Source: Saccharina japonica
Lineage: Eukaryota > Sar > Phaeophyceae > Laminariales > Laminariaceae
Assembly: GCA_008828725.1 (NCBI GenBank)
Contig: MEHQ01004506.1
Location: 1 to 64,000 of the forward strand
Length of the DNA: 64,000 bases
Reading direction: 5' to 3'
Each line of letters starts with the position of its first letter. Positions within the stretch are counted from its first letter, which is position 1. Made by a program: the position numbers and the translations under genes. Shown in pieces: positions 36,978-49,400 of this stretch. Below the pieces are notes generated by a model. It made no database searches. It was given only the letters and a program-made list of their open reading frames with translations, and was not told the DNA's origin.

Positions 36978-38198
36978 GAGAAGAGAGAGAAAGAGTTACC
37001 CCTCTGGCCTGTCGAGTTATTACGTGGTGTAGTACATACCAGAGGCAACGGTTACAGACACGCGAAATACGATCGATCGCCGCGGCTTGAGGCCTTGGCT
37101 TGCGAGAACCACACAGCGGAGCGGGTAGCGGAGGGGGTGGGGTCGAAATATTTTGTTTTCGCGCGGACGGTCGCAGTTGCCGCCGGTCTTTTGGCTCTGC
37201 CAGCGGCGCCTTATTTGCTGGATTACAGCTATAAGGGGCGCTCGCTCGCTGTGCTGCAAGCGGTTTTTCAGGGCGGTGGTGTTAGGCAGGCAGGCATTTA
37301 AGAAACTGCCAAAAAATAATGGACAGGGTCCGGTTTGCTCGGTCCGGTTTGCTCCGTCTTTGTCGTCGTTGGGCGAGGGAAAAGCAAGCATCCAGGGTAT
37401 GCGTTTCGGAGCTTTGTCATGTTAGCAGTGGGGATTGCAGTGGGGGCGTGTTGACCGCGCACACGAGACAACACGAAATGGCCAAGAAAAAAAAAAAACA
37501 TGATTGAAGTCGCTGCTGCTGCTGCTGCTGCTGCTTCTTCGGCTGCTTCTGCTGCTGGGACTGCCGTCGCTGCTGCGGGTGATATTGCTGCTGCTGCTGC
37601 TGCTGTTGCTGCTGCCGCGCGGCTGCTACAGCCAGGTGTCATATCACACTCAGCTTGCAAAGATGAGTTTCGATGAAATCCTCGATCTCAAGCTGTTTTT
37701 CTTCAATTTTGTAAATATAGCGGCTGTTTTTGTGGAGTGTTTTCGTTCTTGTGTTTGGCGCCCCTCATCGCCAACGAGAGCCACAGCAAACCCCCTTTCG
37801 CATATGACCATTCCTTCTTTTCTGGGGGCTGCGATGTGTGCGCCGTTGCTCCTCTCCGCGAGCCGGTGCCTCCGTGAAGAAAGAGACACCCCTTCTTTTT
37901 GCCGGTTTCTTTTATTTGTTTTTCCAGTCTGGCATAGAACTCGCCGCGGAAACGCTTGAAAATAGAGTGGGCGCGATGACCGATTGCATGGCCCTGAGTA
38001 CGTTTCCCTTTGTAACTCCGTGGTGACTTTCTTGTGCGAGCGTCCAACCTTACTAATTACCAGTAAGCACCACCTCGTACCTGGTACCTGGTACCTGGTA
38101 TCATACACTGGAGATCAGCACTGGAGAACAGCAGAGCAACGCATACCGTTGCCTCTGCTCTACAGCTATACACCGCTCTGTCCGGAACTACAGTACGC
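36934..38198. other. Intergenic DNA with GCT microsatellite
   Basis: A GCT/GCC-rich array lies at 37508-37625, next to an inverted family G piece (37640-37700, GATGAGTTTCGATGAAATCC). Three adjacent TACCTGGTA motifs overlap at 38080-38099. No gene was found. Confidence 0.5.
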
Positions 38199-38813
38199 AC
38201 AGTACAGGACACCTTATAAGAAAGCCGGGCTGGGATTTGGAGGAAAAATAGGATATATATTCGGGGGTCGTCCTCTTGAAATTAGAAACTAGTGACGCAT
38301 GCTATATACGACGGTACGTAGGTAGAGGCGCACGCACCACCATGTTTTTTTCTGAGGATCAGTCGAGCTCTATTTCGTCACCCAAAAACTGTTTTTGGGT
38401 GTGAGGAAATTCAGAGTGCTACCCGATGTGCACTACCAGGGCCTAACTATGCATTGAAAGCTATTTAAAGACAGACGATCTCGGGTTAACCCCTGAACCC
38501 TTTTAGAACTACAAAAGTTATCTCACACTAATTCCAAGTAGTTTGTCCCCAAGTTCGTGGGACCGGTTCTTAACTGGTCCCACAAATTTGGGGGCAAACT
38601 ACTTAAAATTAGTGTGATACTTTTTTTTTGTCAGTTCTGCATGGGCTAAGGAGCCCTCCGTCTTTCAGAAACCTTTGCAGCCAAAAAACGGTATACCATG
38701 GTAAACCTCTATTATCTTGGCACTCGTCCCGTGTAGAAAGCACCCTCTCTCGGATGAGAAATCCAGCCTGGACCAGATTTCCTGTTTCTTATTACTAAGT
38801 GTCCTGTACTGTA
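38199..38813. mobile_element. TIR element (family P), second copy, with nested family D element
   Basis: Ends ACAGTACAGGACACCT and AGTGTCCTGTACTGTA. The interior matches 35300-35440. A family D element (about 38292-38733) is inserted between GAAATTAG and GTGTAGAAAG, as judged against the uninterrupted sister at about 35380. Confidence 0.7.
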
Positions 38814-40804
38814 CTAAGGGCCATTTGGGCGTCATATTGTTACCCTAGCAGCGCTTGCATTTATGGACAGCAGTGGGTACCCCGAGTTTAAGAGCACCTG
38901 CTTTCTGGGGTTGAGAGCGGCCAACACGCCTTGTCCCAGCCATACTGAAAAAGGTATATATTGCCAACAGATTAATTAGACGCGAGTCGACGAGAGGGAA
39001 GAAAGTGCTCAAATATTCTCGCGATAAAAATGCAAGGCGCGAACCCTAGTGGGAAAAGGGAGAAGAGCCTACTTAGTGACCCCGGGTCTGAGTTACGACT
39101 ATAGGAAGAGGGAGAGCGAAGATAATAAACGGGATGGAAAAAAAAAACAAGAAAGAAAAAAGAAAGAAAAAAAGAGCAATACGTATATACTTCGTATGCA
39201 GTTAAGCGCGCCTGTTTCGGCTTGTCACGAGGCGCTGTTAACTCGGGGTATTTACTGTATTTATTTCAGGCTTGTGGCGCATACCTGGTACAAGTTTTGG
39301 TCGGGTTGCGCGAAAAAAACGCCTTCGAGGTTCATAGGAGGAGCTCAGAAAAAAAGGCGCAACCCCTGGTATGCCGCGGCATTGCTCAGGAGTTGTATGG
39401 CGGCCGCTCAAGCTACCGTAATAAAAGACGGTACCATAAAACAAATACTCCACTTTTTCTCATGTATTAGTATTTTACCGCTTTTCATGTATCACACCTG
39501 AGTCCCCAAACGGATTAGGCACCAAACAATTACGAATCTCTACCTGGCACCAAGGGCATGAAACGGCAAACACAACTGATAAACAACACCGTGGCTCCTC
39601 TTACAATACGAAACTGTAGAGCAGCGCCAACGATAGATGTGCGCCGCCCTGCTGCTCCCCAGCGCATACTGCACAGTTTCTGAAGGTTACTACTTCCTAA
39701 AATGCCAGGTACATGGCACATATATATACCAAGCGTTTAGACGAGCTATATACGAATAAACCCGACCCGCCGCAGGGTGATCACTCGAAGGCATATCATA
39801 CCGGCATGTTTTCACACGAGACACGCGCCAGTGCAAAACAAAAAAACAGCGCGAGAGGTGCATCCATCACTTGCCGAATCAACTACCATCGCTCGCACTG
39901 TGTCCGATAGACCCGCCTAGCTTACTCTAGTACTGCAACTCCTCGATAAAACCACTAAACAATACCTGGCCCAGCAACCGCTGGCCAGCTATTATACAAG
40001 CAGCAGCCCTTGTCTTACGAGTCTGCCCGCACCGTTTTTCCGTGCAATATCCACTTTATATTCCCACCCACGCGATCAGCCGAGCAGTGTCGCGCTGCTG
40101 CAATCAGAGTGAGTTATGTTACGAGCCAAAACATATGAGAACCAAAACGCCTAATTATCTCTGGCAACAACAAATAACCAATACGGTATAGTATTCTCGG
40201 TACGATTGTTCCGAATCTATAATAATCTTGTCCAATATTATATGTGCACGCGTCGGCTGCAAAAAAGCAGAGGCTCAAGGCGCGCTCAACGAACGCAAAC
40301 AAAAAAAACAACGACGCGCACACACGAAATAACACACGACAACGAAATAGCCAAAACTAAAACAAAAGAGATTAAAAAAGAAAAAACGATAGTACGAAAG
40401 TCCAGAGACAAAACAAAAGGCCACGAAAAAAAAAACACAAAAAAAGAAGCGGTACTTGTAAAAATAGCAGCACCTTAGTTTTTCCCTTTAGCAGTAAAAC
40501 GTCCTATCACACAAATCAATAGGACACCGCACGCTATCTCCCACTCCGATTCAAATACCTTTGTATCCGAACCAAACGCGGATATGTATGGAACCAGTAG
40601 CACCACCACCACCAGGCAGGCAGGCAGGCAGGCAGACAGACTGAGACAGTTCACAAACAAAGGCGGGATACAACCAACAAATGAAGCCTCCTCGTCCTCC
40701 TCCTCCTCCTCCTTCCCGTCCGAGTATATACCGTAGTTAGTGCTTCTCGAAAACAAAAACAAAAACAAGTTGAGACTACGTACACAAAAAAAAAACAAGC
40801 CTCC
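38814..40804. other. Intergenic DNA downstream of prolidase
   Basis: Holds a SINE-like tail at about 39085-39175 (GGGTCTGAGTTACGACTATA to GGGATGGAAAAAAA), a GGCA run at 40615-40637 and A-rich stretches. It should include the prolidase 3' UTR. No gene was recognised. Confidence 0.5.
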
Positions 40805-43413
40805 TCAAGCCTCCTCCTTCTTCTCCCCCTTCTCCCCCTTCCCGTCCGTGTAGTACTTCTTCAAGAGCTGGTCGCGGTTCACGATCCTGCCGTCCATGAC
40901 CCCCTCCACGTCCTCCACCGTCCGGGGGCAGTTCGTCAGGTTCCTCACCCCGTCCTCCGTCACCACCACGTCGTCCTCCAGGCGCACCCCTCCGAACCCC
41001 CGAAACCTGGCGATCTCCTCGGGCACCAAGAAAGGCGACACCTTTGGGTCCGCCAGCGCGTGGTCCAGCAGGTGGTCGATGAAGTAGATCCCGGGCTCGG
41101 TGGTGATCGCCATGCCCGCGGCGAGGTCCCTCCCGCAGCGAAGGTTCGTGTGCCCCGGGCGGGGGTCCCGCGCCCGCCCCCCCTCCGGGTAGCCGCCCAC
41201 GTCGTGCGTGTCTATCCCGATGAGGTGGCCGAGGCCGTGGGGCATGAACACGGCGCCGACGTTGGCGGCGAGCATGTCGTCCACCGAGCCTCGCAGGAGG
41301 CCCGCCGCCTTGAGCCGCTCGCAGGCTATGCGGTAGGAGAGCTCGTGCAGGGAAGGCCAGGAGACGCCTTTTTTTTTTTTCGTCGTTATCCGTTTGGTAG
41401 TCAGTCCGTTTCGCCGGAGGGGAGTCGAGGAAGGCTAGGAAGAGGAGGGAGGGGATGGGGGTGGGGAGGAGAAGGAGAAGTTGAGACCTGAATATTGTTT
41501 TGGCCAATTTGCACGAAGTTTAAGACATCCTTTTACTATTTTAACTATGAATAGGTACACACTCACTGCTCAATACTGGCTACTTTCGAAGGCTCGCCTA
41601 AATGAATACTTTAGTAAAGCCGTTGTCGCGTACCTTACTGCTGTGTACGTTTCCGTGAGCGACTGGCTGCGTGCAACCCAGCACGTTAACCCAAGTTAAA
41701 TTGCATTTGGCCCGTGTAATTATAAACAGAATACTAATTAACAGATAATGATATCGAAATTATACATCTTGGGCTCAGTTTTTCTAAAGGCTTACCACTT
41801 CAAAAACTCCTTTCTAGCAGACGCGCACGGGTACAGCTCCTGCATCTTCCCCTACCAGTATTCCCTCCCGCCAGTCCCTCATTCTCTCTCATCCTGTCTT
41901 CCCTCCTGTCCCACCCCGCTCTCCTCTAATCACTTGCCCCTGCTCCCTTCCTCTCTCCACCCCCCTCATTCTCTCTGCCCCCCCCGCCCTTACCTCCCCT
42001 CCTCCCTCTCCCCCACCCCTTCTGCTTCCATGGAATACACCCACCTCCCCCCCTCACCTTTTCTCCCCCCCCCATTCCCCATGTCACCCCGCTCTCCTGC
42101 TCTCCACTTGCCCCCGTCCCTTCCTCTCCTCCCACCCCCCCATCCTCTCTGCCCCCCCCCGCCCTTTCCTCCCCTCCTCCCCTTACCCCCACCTCCCTTC
42201 TGCTTCCATGAATACACCCCCTCCCCCCCCTCACCTTTTCTCCCCCCCCCCCTCCCCTCACCCCCCTCCCCTCCACGCATTCAAGTTCTCACCGGGCTTC
42301 ATGGCGTCCATAACCTCGAAGGCCATATCTCGCACCGCCTCGAACACCATCTTCTGGTCGGAGTTGAACTTTCCGTTAGCGGGGAAGGAACACGTGATGT
42401 CGCTCGCGTAGCAGTGGTACTCGCCACCCATGTCCAGCAGGAGCATCTCGTTATCCCTGGGCTCAAGCGAAGGGTTGGATGAAGACGGGTTTTTTGGGAG
42501 GAGGCGGTGTATTGCGCGAGAGCGGGGGGGGGGGTATATATTTGTTGCTTGACATTTGATCATTGACCACGCATCCCTTTCGAGACGGAGCGGGGGGGGG
42601 GGGAAGGGGTGTACTCGATTTTCATTCATCGCCGTAGTCGTATGACCATAGACCCTCGCATCCCTACAATGCCGGGACGGGGCACGGTGGGTTTTCACCA
42701 AACAGACAGACATTGGTTGCACTAAGCGCCTTATCCATTAAAAGGGGCTACCTAGGGTCCCTTAAAAGGGATATCCAGGGTTCCATTAAATGGGGATACC
42801 TAGGTTCCCTCATAAGGGGCCCTTAAAAGGGATACCTACGGTCCCTCAAAAGGGATACCTAGGGTCCCTTAAAAGTGGCACCTAGGTTCCCTTAAAAGGG
42901 GCACCTAGGTTTCCTTAATAGGGGCTAACTAGGGTCCCTTTAAAGGGGCTACCTAGGGTCCCTTCAAAGGGACTACCTAGGGTTCCTTAAAAGGGGCTAC
43001 CAAGGGTCCCTCAAAAGGGATACCTAGGGTCCCTTAAAAGGGGCTCCCTTTAAAGGGGCTATCAAGGGTTCCTTAAAAGGGGTAACTAGGGTCCCTTAAA
43101 AGGGATACCTAAGGTCCCTCAAAAGGGGCTACCTACTGTACCAGGTACAATAATTTCTCACCCGATGGTACGGTCGTTAGGCGCCCCCGCGTGTCCGTAG
43201 TGAAGGACGGCGCTGTTAGGGCCGCAGCCACAAATGCTCGTGTACGCGGTGTGGCGGCAACCACCGTTGTAGTACACCCAGTGACGGAACATGCTCTCCA
43301 ATTGGAACTCCCGCATTCCCGGCCGGGTGCGCCTCATGACCTGTATGGTGTGGTGTGGTGTGGTGTGGTGTGGGCAAGCGTGCATCGCACAGGCCGTATC
43401 GGGGGGAGAGGGG

Positions 43414-43457
<44 letters not shown>

Positions 43458-46400
43458 CGTACTCATTTGTTGCTTGCCTTAGGAATTTGACCTTTGATCA
43501 CGCATCCCTTTCGAGGCGCGCGGGGGGGGGTACTCGTGTCGTGCATGGCCGTAGTCGTATGACTTTAGACCCTCGCACCCCCCCAATGCCGGGACGGACC
43601 GGGGGCGGAGGGGGGGGAGAGGTCGTGCACCGGCCGGATAGTGGTAGCTCATTTGATGTTTGCCTTTAGAGTCATTTGCCATTTGACCACGCATCCCTTT
43701 CGAGAGAATTTTTTAAGCGGCTGGGAGGGGGATGGGTTTTCGGATGAGTCGGGGGGGGGGGGGGGGGGGGAAACCGGTAGACTGCTCTGCAATGGGTAAG
43801 TAGTACCTCGTGGCACAAACGGTATAACGTGTTACATGGAACTCCCGAAACGCATCCAGGGCGGCGGAAAGAAGGAAGGAAGCACAGAAGAACAGGCTCG
43901 GCTTACGGCAAAAAAATCCCGTGACTTACATGCAAGGGTCCAACCATGTCGTAGAACGGTGCGTTCAATCATATAATACGTACGTACCATTATCTCCCAA
44001 AACATAAGGGCCGTTTGTATATGAATACTTCATCCAAACGTTGCTTACACTTCGGGACAAGATGTACCTTTTTGTCCCCCCACCTCTTGTTAAGGCATGA
44101 GTCCGTTGGGGTACTGATAAAAGGTCAACCTTTTTGTCCCCCCACCTCTTGTTAAGGCATTAGTCCGTTGGGCTCGTACTGGTAAAAGGTCAACCCATCA
44201 CCCACCCAATCTAAGCCTTACAACTTGTAACACTCTCCCCCACCCGGTCAGAATAGCGGGGGGTTTTGGTCTTTGGTCTTCGTATGGTACCGTACGTGCC
44301 TAGTCCGAAGTTCTTCACAATCTATGGGGACCCAATAAAAATACCTGGTAGTGTTTTATCAGATTAATGGCATGAGGAAATTCGCTTTGATTTATAAAGC
44401 GTTTTCATGGTGGTCGTGTGAAGCCCATAATATACTGTTACACTCTCCCATTCCCGCCTCGCTATGATCTCGCCCCTTAATCCATTCAGAACTGCAAAAA
44501 CAATATCCCACATTAAATTCCAAGTAGTTTTTGTCCCCGAATACGTGGGACCAGTTCTTAACCCATTTATAACTGAAAAAAAATGTCTCACACTAATTCC
44601 AAGTAGTTTGTCCCCAAATTCTTTGGACCAGTTCTTACGGGGTTAAGTGGTTAAACGAACGCCTCAGTCACCATGGAAAACCAAAACTGCTGTAAAAGTT
44701 GCATCGCGCGTGCGGCAAAAAAAAAAAAAAAAAAGCAAGGTGGGCGGGCCGGGCGCTCACCTCGAAATGGGCTTCGCTGCTGAGGTTGTTGATGTGCTGC
44801 ATCATGGCGATCTCTCTCTTCGTCTTGATCACCCGGCACTCCACGACGGCGTCGTATAGGGTAGGGGACGCGTCCGACTCTATCCCCTCTAGCTCTTCCA
44901 CGCTCGCCGGCGTCGACCAAGATTTGCCGTCGGTGTTGTATCCCTTGTTCAGGTACACCTGCGGCAATGCGGTATATACACACATGTTTTCAACGCATAA
45001 ACTGCAGATTACCGGATGTGATAATCGTGTGTCCCTCTTCGTGTCAAAATTAATTAATTCAAACCAGACGGAGGGCCATAGTAAATAGGACCAAATATGG
45101 TTGGTGAAAAGTGGTAAATATATAGGATTTTATGTGTACCGTAGGTCCTATTTACTACATTAGCCCACCCCGTAGTAGCCTAAGTCATAAATTAACTAAT
45201 TTAGTCCACCCCTACATCTATCCAGTATTATATACTCCGAAGTATATATTTATATTATGGGCACAGGAGGGAGAAGAGCGTGCTTTGTGGTCCCGGATCT
45301 GAGTTACGACTATGGAGGGACAGGGACAGAAGTGCGAAGATAATATATGGGATGAAAAAAAAGAAAAAGAAAAAAGTTTCAGTATTCATAGTGTTCTATC
45401 CCACCTTTTCAGGACTGCCCTCCTTGATGCTCGAGGCGAGCTCATCCACAAACAGCACCCGGTCGACCTTGTACACCCCCTGAGAATGTTCCAGAGATCA
45501 CAACGAACAGGCATTGCCACACATTAGACAGATCATCGATCCCCACATAGTTTTAATGATTTTAAGCTTTTTTTTTTCAGGGCAGACAGATAGATTCTTG
45601 ATCCGTATGATCTAGCTCACGTTACCGCGTGTGAGCGGTATCATCCACATGATCTAGTAAATAGGACATGTTGCTCGGGGGTTGGATCTGTACTGTACAG
45701 ATCCTGCACAAAATCTCCCAACGGCAGGCTAGGATATAGATGACCTACTACTGCTGTAGGTAGATCGTGATCTGCTCGGCGTGTGCAGTTTTTACGAACG
45801 AATGTAAGCTTACAACGTGCAGCGCACCAAAAATAGGGACCCCACTCGAGCTGGCTGGAGCCGGTTCTACGACCGAGCTTCTACGACCGCCGACCGAGAT
45901 TTGTGCATACAACAGCAGTGATTTCTCTATAGTGCCGGTTCAGCGCTATTTTTTTTTTTTTTTTTTTTAAATTTATTTTTGTCCATCCCATTTATTATCT
46001 TCGCACTTCCGTCTTTCCCCCTCCTTAGTCGAAACTCAGATTCGGGGTCGCAAAGTAGGCTACAGTGCCTGAGGAATCGCTTGGCACTTGGCACTTGGCA
46101 CAGATGGGATTACTGCCATCAGTGTGGTAGTGCGCGGAGTAGTGCCGGTTGAGCGCTACAGTGCCGGTATATATTTGGCTGGCGCATACCGACGATAGGG
46201 GGACCACTACCTGGTACTGTAATACCAGGTGTACGGTCATCGAAAGTGTCGAAGTTCAACAAACGCACACAAGTTGACGACAGTTACAAGTATCTTCGTC
46301 GGAGGGAGGGGTCAATAGAGCTTACCACTCTCATCGTTCGACGCTACGAGTACAGCAGCAGTACGGTTCACATAAACCGTGTAAGAGAGGGTGAGGACAT

Positions 46401-49400
46401 GACGACTTACCCTACGTACTGCTGTAGACATTGGTTGATTGGTTGTTGGTTGGGGTTAGCTTAGGGCTACGTACAACGACAGCAGTACTTCTGCCGTACC
46501 GCTGTACAGTAGTGGTCCCTCGATAGTGCCCCGACCAGCGCCCCGCCCAGCTGGCACAGCTCGTGTGCATGGCAAGGATGGCCTCTCAGACTCCGTTGAT
46601 TATTGGTTGAATGGAATTGCCAGGTCAGCGGAGTAGGTCAGCCGGTTATTCGTCAATCTGTCTTTTGTTGTAAGGGCCCGAATTAACGAGTATAAAATAA
46701 ATTCAATTTGGAAAAAATAATATTAAAATCCGCTTTTCATTGGTCAACACACGCACCAGCACCAAATATTAGGATCTTGGGGCATCATATTTGGTGCTGG
46801 TGCGTGTGTTGACCAATGAAAAGCGGATTTTTTTTAAAATTTATTTCCAAATAGATTTTTTTTCTTCTTCGTTAAAACGGGCCCTAAGGGCCCGTTTTAA
46901 CGAGTATGAAATAAAATCAATTTAGAAAAAATAAAATTCAAATACGCTTTTAATTGGTCAACACACGCACCAGCATCAAAGATTAGGATCTTGGAGTCTA
47001 ATCAATTTGAATTGGACAAAAAAACCAAGAAGGTCCCAGGACCTTCTTTTCCAAAGAATTCAAATCAAATTGAGGAGTTGGGCCGGCTTGGACCGGCATG
47101 TCCACGGTGGGCAAACGCCCCCGGTACAATCTGGTCATTTCTTGGTGGCATCGATGACCACGACCGAGGCGACAACACGTGAACCACAACCCGAGGCCAC
47201 CGGGACAACAGCCGCGCCCACGCCTATAGACCATAGCACAGCGTACCCCGGCGGTGGCGCCTCAAAAGCAATCATGGCGGTCGCAATCCCAACTTTTCAA
47301 CCAGCTCGATGCTCCAACCCGATCAAAAACCGAGCGATCGACCCAAAAACAGCATGATACGCTCAAGACTTCGATAACACCATCGCCGCCCCTGTCTCGC
47401 CCGTGGCGTTCCAGGGATCCCTACGCCCACCCAGGAGACCCTGAGAGCGATGGCTTCCTAGCCTGGGCGGTCAAAAGTAAAAGTATGCTGGCGGCGGCGC
47501 GCACGCGTCGACGCATGCTTTCCCTCTCGTCTCCTCTCGTCGATTTTTTTCACCTGGGCGCTGTGACGCATGCTGCGTTTTTTCGAGTTCATAAATATTC
47601 GAACGAGCAATTCACTATTCCCCATAGGACGCAAACCACTTTTTTTTTGCGAAATCACATTCAAACAGGATTTTATTTTCCAAATTGAATTTTTGCTGTC
47701 TTCGTTAATACGGGCCCTAATGTAACGCCGAAAAAAATAACACGAAACGATATAAGTTACGCCCTTCGACATTTACTTCCGATTATATGACAAAATGCAC
47801 AGAGACGACCAAGCAGCGCAGCAGCATGAAGCTGGGTAAATTTTACTCAAAACACGCATGAATACTGCTGAACTCGTACACACACTACACTACAGGCAGC
47901 AGTTTCACATACGAATGATTGCGAATCGAAGCACTACCAACGAGTGCCTATCACCAAACTTTACAGGCGGGGCGGCGGAGAGCGGGGCGGGGAGCAGCGT
48001 CGACCCGCGCCCCGCCCGGCCGATAGACCCCGTGTATGAATCAAGGATGCCCTCATTCCGTGGATTATTGCCTGAAATGAATCGCCAGAGAACGCGGGAT
48101 GGGTCAGCCAAACTCGAAGAAGTGTCATTGGGACGGCATGCAGAGCAATCCCTCCACATGCTATTCTATTAAGGGGCCAAACAAACAAGAGCACTGCAGT
48201 CTTGAAACAAAACATACGTCGTATATATACATATCATACATATCATACATACGAGTATTTTGTTTCGTTTTTTATGTTGCAATACTATTTCTGGTGTAAT
48301 TTCGACCTTTTCACGACTCCCTACGAGTACCGGAAACAATATTTATTTCTCCTGTTCTTATGCTCAGACCCGCTCCCTCAAGGCAGTTTTAGAGAGCGTA
48401 GGTTACGTAGGTCACGGGCACCTTTTAGTGCCAGGCGACAGATCGACCCGACGCCTTTTTCATCACGAAAAGTGCTTCGTACTAAAAAACGACTCCCCAT
48501 ACCTCTGCTACCCTCGTAATACCTCGTGCACGAACTTGAAAAATGGAAGTTTTTCAGGCTGCCGATACTGTTTTAACTCAGATGTTCGACGACAACGCCG
48601 AGCACTATGAAATAGTAGGTGAACCTACCTGGGCCTCTACTTCGACCGTCCGTAGCGTCCTACGCGGACGCAGCAGATAATGGGTACCAAGCAGGCGCTC
48701 CGGGGTTATCAAAATTCTTGCTGCTGAGCAATTTCGTTTCGTGATGCAGACACAGCAATAATACCTGCCCTCCCTTGCAGACCCAAGTGCCCCAACACCT
48801 ATCAGTAGAGACCACAACGAGCAAGCTTCATATATACGAGTGTTGTACTCGTACGTATAATACTCGTACGAGTACTAATACTCGTACGAGTACTCTTATT
48901 TACGTTTTACCGAAGCGGTCCACCTCAAGACCTGTATGAGGATATCATACATGTACGAAGACTACGTACGTATCATACGTACGTACATACGTAAGTACTG
49001 CTGCGGTATTGTACATCGTACCAGGTACGAATGGATACGGTACTGCTGCTGTACGTACGTAAGGACCCTCAACCATAAGTAGTGGTACCCCTGGGTAAGA
49101 TACAAGATATATACCCTCGTGAGGACTGCTGCGTAGGTGCACGACTCTAGTTTGCACCATATACACTAACTGGCTACTACTGCTGTACGTAGACTACCGC
49201 TGGGTCTCGACCAACCACGAGGTCGAAGCCGGGCCGCTACGTATTAATCTACTACTACTGCTGCTGCATACTCGTACTCTGATCATACGGAGGAGGAACG
49301 GGCCGCACTCCACACTGCACCTGGTAATCAGACGGCGGCCGGATCTTGCCCATCCACGTCGCGTAATCCGCGGGCAGCCTGGGGATGTACACGGTCGCCC

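Larger units (their letters stand above)
45480..49320 (-). other. Prolidase intron 1
   Basis: 3.8-kb intron. It holds a GATC-rich family E piece (45590-45785), a family F element interrupted by an inverted SINE (45920-46215), two abutting hairpin MITEs (46674-47717) and palindromic CTCGTACGAG repeats at 48838-48895. No other exon was found, though the frame around 48300-48580 was checked. Confidence 0.7.

Noticed and set aside
36302-37301. Long frames spanning 36.3-37.3 kb
   Set aside because: They cross 313 N; apparent length is meaningless.
41748-42482. Proline-rich 244-codon plus-strand frame
   Set aside because: It lies over C-rich repeats and antisense to prolidase exon 5, with composition explained by the repeats.
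49200-49320. Open frame continuing past prolidase exon 1
   Set aside because: The frame runs on by chance; CAG/GTGCAG at 49321 joins in phase to exon 2, which restores the family sequence.
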